Source of the DNA: an uncultured Campylobacter sp. | GTDB taxonomy: Bacteria > Campylobacterota > Campylobacteria > Campylobacterales > Campylobacteraceae | DNA length: 9,507 nt | NCBI RefSeq assembly: GCF_938017705.1 | Contig: NZ_CALIIS010000223.1 | Span: 1 to 9,507 of the forward strand | Direction of reading: 5' to 3' | In this document: positions 6,402 through 9,507 of the stretch, in pieces | How positions within the stretch are numbered: position 1 is the stretch's first letter | Layout of the letters: each line of letters opens with the position of its first letter | The notes under the pieces: generated by a model | The model's database searches: none | What the model saw: only the letters and a program-made list of their open reading frames with translations | Told to the model about the DNA's origin: nothing | Position numbers and translations under genes: made by a program

Positions 6402-6506
6402 ATGCGATCAAAGCAGGCTTGCGCCGCAAAATTTCAAATTTTAAATCGCAAAGCGGGATTTAGTGCGGATTTTGATAAATTAAGGAGAAAATATGAGCGA
6501 AAATGA
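6402..6506 (+). CDS. Small ORF (34 aa) with a good ribosome binding site overlapping the oorD start
   Basis: ATG 6402-6404 is preceded by agagga (6391-6396) at five-base spacing, and the frame runs 34 codons to TGA 6504-6506, ending 14 bases inside oorD. The peptide is basic (MRSKQACAAKFQILNRKAGF at the start, ending LRRKYERK), has no membrane segment, and matches no family I know. Its stop lying just after the oorD ATG is the geometry expected of a translated leader that couples into, or regulates, oorD. It could equally be chance, since the repeat-derived sequence is often open, and oorD has its own ribosome binding site (aagga, 6482-6486). Confidence 0.28.
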   Translation: MRSKQACAAKFQILNRKAGFSADFDKLRRKYERK

Positions 6507-6804
6507 GAGCCAGCGCGCCATCTGGACGGATGAGAGCCGCTGTAAGGCGTGCAACATCTGCGTAAGCGTCTGTCCTAGCGGCGCGATCGCGATGAGACAG
6601 GACGAGGGCGCCGTGCAGGGCATGATGATCGACGTGGTGGATGAGGGCGCCTGTATCGGCTGTAGGGAGTGCGAGTTACACTGCCCTGATTTTGCGATTT
6701 TCGTTGCGCCCAAAGGCTTTAAATTCGCTCGTCTAAGCTCGCAGGCTAGAGAGATGGCTGAAAAGATCAAAAACAATAATTTTATGAAACCCAAGGACGC
6801 ATAA
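6493..6804 (+). CDS. oorD: 2-oxoglutarate:acceptor oxidoreductase, delta subunit (ferredoxin-like)
   Basis: A 103-residue ferredoxin-like subunit carrying two [4Fe-4S] clusters for electron transfer within the OorDABC complex. Two cysteine motifs are plain: Cys17-x2-Cys20-x2-Cys23-x3-Cys27-Pro (CKACNICVSVCP) and Cys54-x2-Cys57-x2-Cys60-x3-Cys64-Pro (CIGCRECELHCP). The tail from about 78 is helical and charged (QAREMAEKIK). The ATG has aagga six bases upstream. Its TAA shares one base with the oorA ATG (TAATG), making it the first gene of a tightly coupled operon. Electrons from 2-oxoglutarate oxidation pass through these clusters to ferredoxin or flavodoxin. The preceding 34-residue frame overlaps its start. 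Confidence 0.95.
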   Translation: MSENESQRAIWTDESRCKACNICVSVCPSGAIAMRQDEGAVQGMMIDVVDEGACIGCRECELHCPDFAIFVAPKGFKFARLSSQAREMAEKIKNNNFMKPKDA

Positions 6805-7925
6805 TGAGAGAGGTAATTTCCACAGGCAACGCCTTAATTGCGCGCGCAGCGATTGATTGCGGCTGTAATTTTTTCGGCGGCTACCCGATCACGCCGAGCA
6901 GCGAGATCGCGCACGAGATGAGTCGCTTGCTACCTAAGGTCGGAGGTAAATTTATCCAGATGGAGGATGAAATTTCGGGCATTTCTGTAGCTTTAGGCGC
7001 GTCGATGAGCGGTGCAAAGGCGATGACGGCAAGCTCCGGCCCTGGAATTTCGCTAAAATCAGAGCAGATTGGACTTGGCTTCATCGCTGAAATTCCGCTT
7101 TTAATCGTAAATGTTATGCGCGGAGGTCCTAGCACCGGGCTTCCTACGCGAGTGGCGCAGGGCGATATTTTGCAAGCTCGTAACCCCACTCACGGCGATT
7201 TTCAAAGCATCGCACTGTGCCCTGGCTCACTAAAGGAGGCTTATACGCAAACCGTGCGCGCCTTCAATCTAGCCGAGCGGTTTATGACGCCGGTATTTTT
7301 GCTACTTGATGAGACGCTTGGGCATATGCAGGCTAAGGCGATGCTCCCTGAAATTTCGGATCTAAAAATCGAACGCAGGGCGGAATTTAAAGGTAGTCCG
7401 AAAGATTATGAGCCCTACGACGCTGCACCCGATAAGCCTGCGGTGCTAAATCCATTTTTTAGGGGATATCACTATCACATAACGGGGCTGCATCACGGCG
7501 CGAAGGGCTTTCCGACCGAAAACGAGCAGATCGTGGATCGCTCTATAAAAAGGCTTTTTAATAAAATTTCGGCGCATGAAGAGGAGATCGTGCAATATGA
7601 GGAATTTATGCTAGATGACGCTGATGCTTGCATCATCGCCTATGGCAGCGTTAGTCTAGCCGCAAAAGACGCGATTTTAAAGCTACGGGGGCAAGGCGTG
7701 CGTGTGGGGCTTTTCCGCCCGATCACGCTGTGGCCAAGCCCTGCGCGCAAGCTAAGGGAGCTAGGGGAGAGATTTAATAAAATTTTAATCGCCGAGCTAA
7801 ATTTAGGGCAGTATCTGCTAGAGGTGCAGCGCGCTTGCTTGAGGGATGATTTTAAGACGCTTCTTAAGGCAAACGGCAGACCGATCAGCCCTAGCGAGAT
7901 TATCGAGAAAGTAAAGGAGCTTTAA
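6804..7925 (+). CDS. oorA: 2-oxoglutarate:acceptor oxidoreductase, alpha subunit
   Basis: A 373-residue alpha subunit of the thiamine-diphosphate enzyme that converts 2-oxoglutarate and CoA to succinyl-CoA and CO2, the route Campylobacter uses instead of the 2-oxoglutarate dehydrogenase complex. The N-terminal pyrimidine-binding domain has GGYPITPSSEI (25-35), QMEDEISGISVALGASMSGAK (52-72) with the conserved acidic residues, TASSGPG (75-81) and RGGPSTGLPT (106-115), all signatures of KorA/OorA. The second domain contains AYGSVSLAAKDAI and VGLFRPITLWPSPARKLREL near the C terminus. Length and motifs are complete. It begins on the last base of the oorD stop and is followed with zero spacing by oorB, consistent with a fixed subunit ratio. 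RGGPSTGLPT and the absence of a fused gamma domain distinguish it from pyruvate oxidoreductases. Confidence 0.96.
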   Translation: MREVISTGNALIARAAIDCGCNFFGGYPITPSSEIAHEMSRLLPKVGGKFIQMEDEISGISVALGASMSGAKAMTASSGPGISLKSEQIGLGFIAEIPLLIVNVMRGGPSTGLPTRVAQGDILQARNPTHGDFQSIALCPGSLKEAYTQTVRAFNLAERFMTPVFLLLDETLGHMQAKAMLPEISDLKIERRAEFKGSPKDYEPYDAAPDKPAVLNPFFRGYHYHITGLHHGAKGFPTENEQIVDRSIKRLFNKISAHEEEIVQYEEFMLDDADACIIAYGSVSLAAKDAILKLRGQGVRVGLFRPITLWPSPARKLRELGERFNKILIAELNLGQYLLEVQRACLRDDFKTLLKANGRPISPSEIIEKVKEL

Positions 7926-8771
7926 ATGGCGTTTGATTACGACAAATATCTAAGAACGGACAAGATGCCTACGCTTTGGTGCTGGGGCTGCGGCGACGGA
8001 GTGATCTTAAAAGCGATCATCCGCGCGATTGACCGCGTAGGCTGGAGCATGGACGATGTGTGCGTGGTAAGCGGTATCGGCTGTAGCGGTAGGATGTCTA
8101 GTTACATAGACTGCAATACCGTCCATACGACGCACGGACGTGCGATAGCTTATGCTACGGGTATCAAGCTCGCAAATCCAGGTAAGCACGTAATCGTAGT
8201 CACTGGCGATGGCGATGGGCTTGCGATAGGGGGCAATCACACGATCCATGGATGCCGCCGCAATATCGATCTAAATCATATCTTAGTAAACAATTTCATC
8301 TACGGGCTTACAAACTCGCAGACGAGTCCTACGACACCGCGCGGGTTTTGGACGGTTACGGCACAATACGGCAATGTCGATCCCAGCTTTGATGCGGCGA
8401 AACTTGCGATCGCTGCCGGAGCAACTTTTGTCGGACGCGAGAGCGTGACAAATCCCGAAAAAATCGAGCGACTTCTAGCCAAGGGCTTTGAGCACGAGGG
8501 TTATAGTTTTTTTGATATTTTTAGCAATTGCCACGTAAATTTGGGTCGTAAAAATAAAATGAGCGAGGCAGTACAAATGCTAAAGTGGCTTGATTCGCGC
8601 ACGATTTCCAAGGCTAAATTTGACGCTCTTAGCGAGGATGAGCGAGCGGGGCTATTTCCGCTTGGAGTTTTACATGAAGATAATGAGCACACCGAATACA
8701 CAAAGGCGTATCAAAAGGTGATAGACGCGGCACAAAGCGGCGAAGCGATAAATTTTGAAGGACTAAGATGA
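7926..8771 (+). CDS. oorB: 2-oxoglutarate:acceptor oxidoreductase, beta subunit (ThDP-binding)
   Basis: A 281-residue beta subunit that binds thiamine diphosphate and a [4Fe-4S] cluster. The cofactor motif is GDGDGLAIGGNH (94-105), continuing to the paired asparagines Asn122-Asn123 in VNNFIYGLTNSQTSPTTPRG (121-140). Likely cluster cysteines are Cys19 and Cys22 (LWCWGCGDG), Cys53 (GIGCSGR) and Cys202 (SNCHVN), spaced as in other KorB/OorB proteins. It starts immediately after the oorA stop, with aaggag at the end of oorA as ribosome binding site, and its TGA overlaps the oorC ATG by four bases. The length and domain are complete. With OorA it forms the active site for 2-oxoglutarate decarboxylation in the cytoplasm. 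Confidence 0.96.
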   Translation: MAFDYDKYLRTDKMPTLWCWGCGDGVILKAIIRAIDRVGWSMDDVCVVSGIGCSGRMSSYIDCNTVHTTHGRAIAYATGIKLANPGKHVIVVTGDGDGLAIGGNHTIHGCRRNIDLNHILVNNFIYGLTNSQTSPTTPRGFWTVTAQYGNVDPSFDAAKLAIAAGATFVGRESVTNPEKIERLLAKGFEHEGYSFFDIFSNCHVNLGRKNKMSEAVQMLKWLDSRTISKAKFDALSEDERAGLFPLGVLHEDNEHTEYTKAYQKVIDAAQSGEAINFEGLR

Positions 8772-9316
8772 ATCAATTAAGATTTGTGGGAGTAGGCGGT
8801 CAAGGCGTAATCTTAGCAGGCGAAATTCTAGCTGCGGCAAAGATAGCGCGCGGTGGCTATGGAATCAAGGCATCTACGTATACCTCTCAGGTACGTGGCG
8901 GACCTACGAAAGTGGATATTATCTTAAGCGATGAAGAAATTCTATATCCTTACGCGAGTGAGGGCGAGATCGATTTCATGCTCGCAACGGCGCAGAGTAG
9001 CTACGATGCTTTCAAAAACGGCGTGAAAAAAGGCGGCGTGATCGTAATCGAGCCGAATTTAGTAGCACCGAGCGATGAGGATAGGATAAACTTTAAAATT
9101 TATGAAATTCCAATCATTACTATCGCAAAATATGAAGTTGGAAATGTCATCACTCAAAGCGTCGTGGCTCTTGGTGTGGCTGTGGCGATGAGTAAATGTA
9201 TGGATGAAAATTTAGTGCGTGAAGAGATGTTAGCAAGCGTACCAGCTAAGGTCAAAGAAGCAAATGCAAAAGCTTACGAGCTAGGCCTAAAATACGCAAA
9301 AGAGCTTTTAAAATAA
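8768..9316 (+). CDS. oorC: 2-oxoglutarate:acceptor oxidoreductase, gamma subunit
   Basis: A 182-residue gamma subunit of the complex, thought to help place CoA. Family hallmarks are GVGGQGVILAGEILA (8-22), the SQVRGGPTKVDIILS stretch (40-54) with Arg43-Gly-Gly-Pro46, and a C-terminal helix with YELGLKYAKELLK. The ATG overlaps the oorB TGA (ATGA) and has gaagga five bases upstream. It is the last gene of oorDABC: after the TAA comes a palindrome and then DNA of a different composition. Codon use in the second half is noticeably more A/T-ending than in oorA and oorB. Confidence 0.95.
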   Translation: MNQLRFVGVGGQGVILAGEILAAAKIARGGYGIKASTYTSQVRGGPTKVDIILSDEEILYPYASEGEIDFMLATAQSSYDAFKNGVKKGGVIVIEPNLVAPSDEDRINFKIYEIPIITIAKYEVGNVITQSVVALGVAVAMSKCMDENLVREEMLASVPAKVKEANAKAYELGLKYAKELLK

Positions 9317-9318
9317 AT

Positions 9319-9345
9319 TTTTGGCTAAATTTGATTTAGCCAAAA
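9319..9345. terminator. Perfect 12-bp palindrome after oorC (possible terminator or binding site)
   Basis: TTTTGGCTAAAT (9319-9330) and ATTTAGCCAAAA (9334-9345) are exact complements around a TTG loop, two bases after the oorC stop. The position suits a transcript end or a 3' stabilising hairpin. Unlike a canonical intrinsic terminator, the T-run lies before the stem and the A-run after it on the plus strand, with cctcac following, so there is no U-tract on that strand. A dyad protein-binding site upstream of the next gene is an alternative. Confidence 0.45.
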
Positions 9346-9354
9346 CCTCACAAC

Positions 9355-9507
9355 ATGGATCAGATAAAACTAGAAAATTTCTACAAAGAGTATGATTTTG
9401 AAATGCCTATCATTAGGAGCTTGTCACCTAGTGAGTGCTTAAAGATAAAAGAGAATTTACTTCATAAATTTAGCCTAGATGATATAGATGAGTTTTTTAA
9501 GATAGAT
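9355..9507 (+). CDS. Start of an unidentified AT-rich gene (partial)
   Basis: From ATG 9355-9357 the frame stays open for 51 codons to the right edge: MDQIKLENFYKEYDFEMPII at the start, then acidic helical sequence including SPSECLKIKENLL and FSLDDIDEFF. I recognise no family. It has no signal peptide or membrane segment in the visible part and looks like a small soluble protein. No Shine-Dalgarno is visible (cctcacaac precedes the ATG), so the ATG may not be the true start, though an in-frame TAG at 9337-9339 limits upstream choice. Its base composition is clearly more AT-rich than oorA and oorB, which could mark an acquired gene or merely a weakly expressed one. Confidence 0.5.
   Translation, partial: MDQIKLENFYKEYDFEMPIIRSLSPSECLKIKENLLHKFSLDDIDEFFKID

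Larger units (their letters stand above)
6100..6492. other. Repeat-rich, gene-poor gap between mdh and oorD
   Basis: These 393 bases lie where C. jejuni has sucCD. I find no large gene. The sequence is built from short AT words (AAATTT, GAATTT, GAATTC; about 18 RAATTY words by eye) separated by GC-rich bits such as gcgcag and cgctgc. It contains a degenerate duplication (6184-6265 against 6297-6367), a small ORF near its right end, and a bulged hairpin pairing 6156-6164 with 6173-6180 that might help end mdh transcription. A long reverse-strand open frame crosses it only because the repeats lack stops. Confidence 0.6.

Noticed and set aside
6480..6794. Reverse-strand 104-aa frame opposite oorD with a hydrophobic start
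   Set aside because: It is a shadow of oorD, whose two intact 4Fe-4S motifs and operon position settle the coding strand.
1..9507. CRISPR array, tRNA, rRNA or insertion sequence
   Set aside because: No regularly spaced exact repeats, cloverleaf-like sequence, transposase frame or terminal inverted repeats were seen.

Overview
The window reads as chromosomal DNA of a Campylobacterota species, most likely a higher-GC, non-jejuni Campylobacter of the oral group (C. gracilis, showae or rectus type). The evidence is an XerH-type single recombinase, a four-gene oorDABC 2-oxoglutarate:acceptor oxidoreductase operon, a Campylobacter-style malate dehydrogenase, and coding DNA that is GC-rich for the group while the gaps are full of AAATTT/GAATTT words. 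The genus is well supported by the gene content. The species is an inference. No phage, IS element, CRISPR array or tRNA was seen.

Layout. Positions 3-77 hold what may be the last 24 codons of a plus-strand gene. Positions 78-380 are an AT-rich gap without a convincing gene. On the minus strand, a large AsmA/YhdP-like envelope protein gene (4027 to 1439) runs into xerH (1442 to 381) with a 4-base ATGA overlap, so the two look like one translationally coupled operon. A 130-bp divergent promoter region separates them from mltG (4158-5108, plus strand), which ends in a good hairpin. mdh (5218-6099) follows, then a 393-bp gene-poor, repeat-rich gap. oorD, oorA, oorB and oorC (6493-9316) come next, packed with overlaps or zero spacing. 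A perfect 12-bp-arm palindrome follows oorC. The start of an AT-rich unknown gene (9355 onward) runs off the right edge.

How the genes work together. MltG (septal/lateral peptidoglycan glycan-strand termination) and the AsmA-like protein (inner- to outer-membrane lipid traffic in known relatives) form a divergent envelope block, with the dimer-resolving recombinase XerH coupled to the latter. Mdh and OorDABC form a TCA-cycle block: malate/oxaloacetate interconversion, and ferredoxin- or flavodoxin-linked oxidative decarboxylation of 2-oxoglutarate to succinyl-CoA. In C. jejuni the same block is icd-mdh-sucCD-oorDABC. Here sucCD are absent between mdh and oorD, and icd is absent upstream of mdh.

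The genes are ordinary core genes for this group, and I see no clear new multi-gene system. The most unusual material lies between the genes: a very high density of RAATTY words, exact copies of a 14-bp palindrome, a degenerate duplication before oorD, and a small ORF with a good ribosome binding site overlapping the oorD start.
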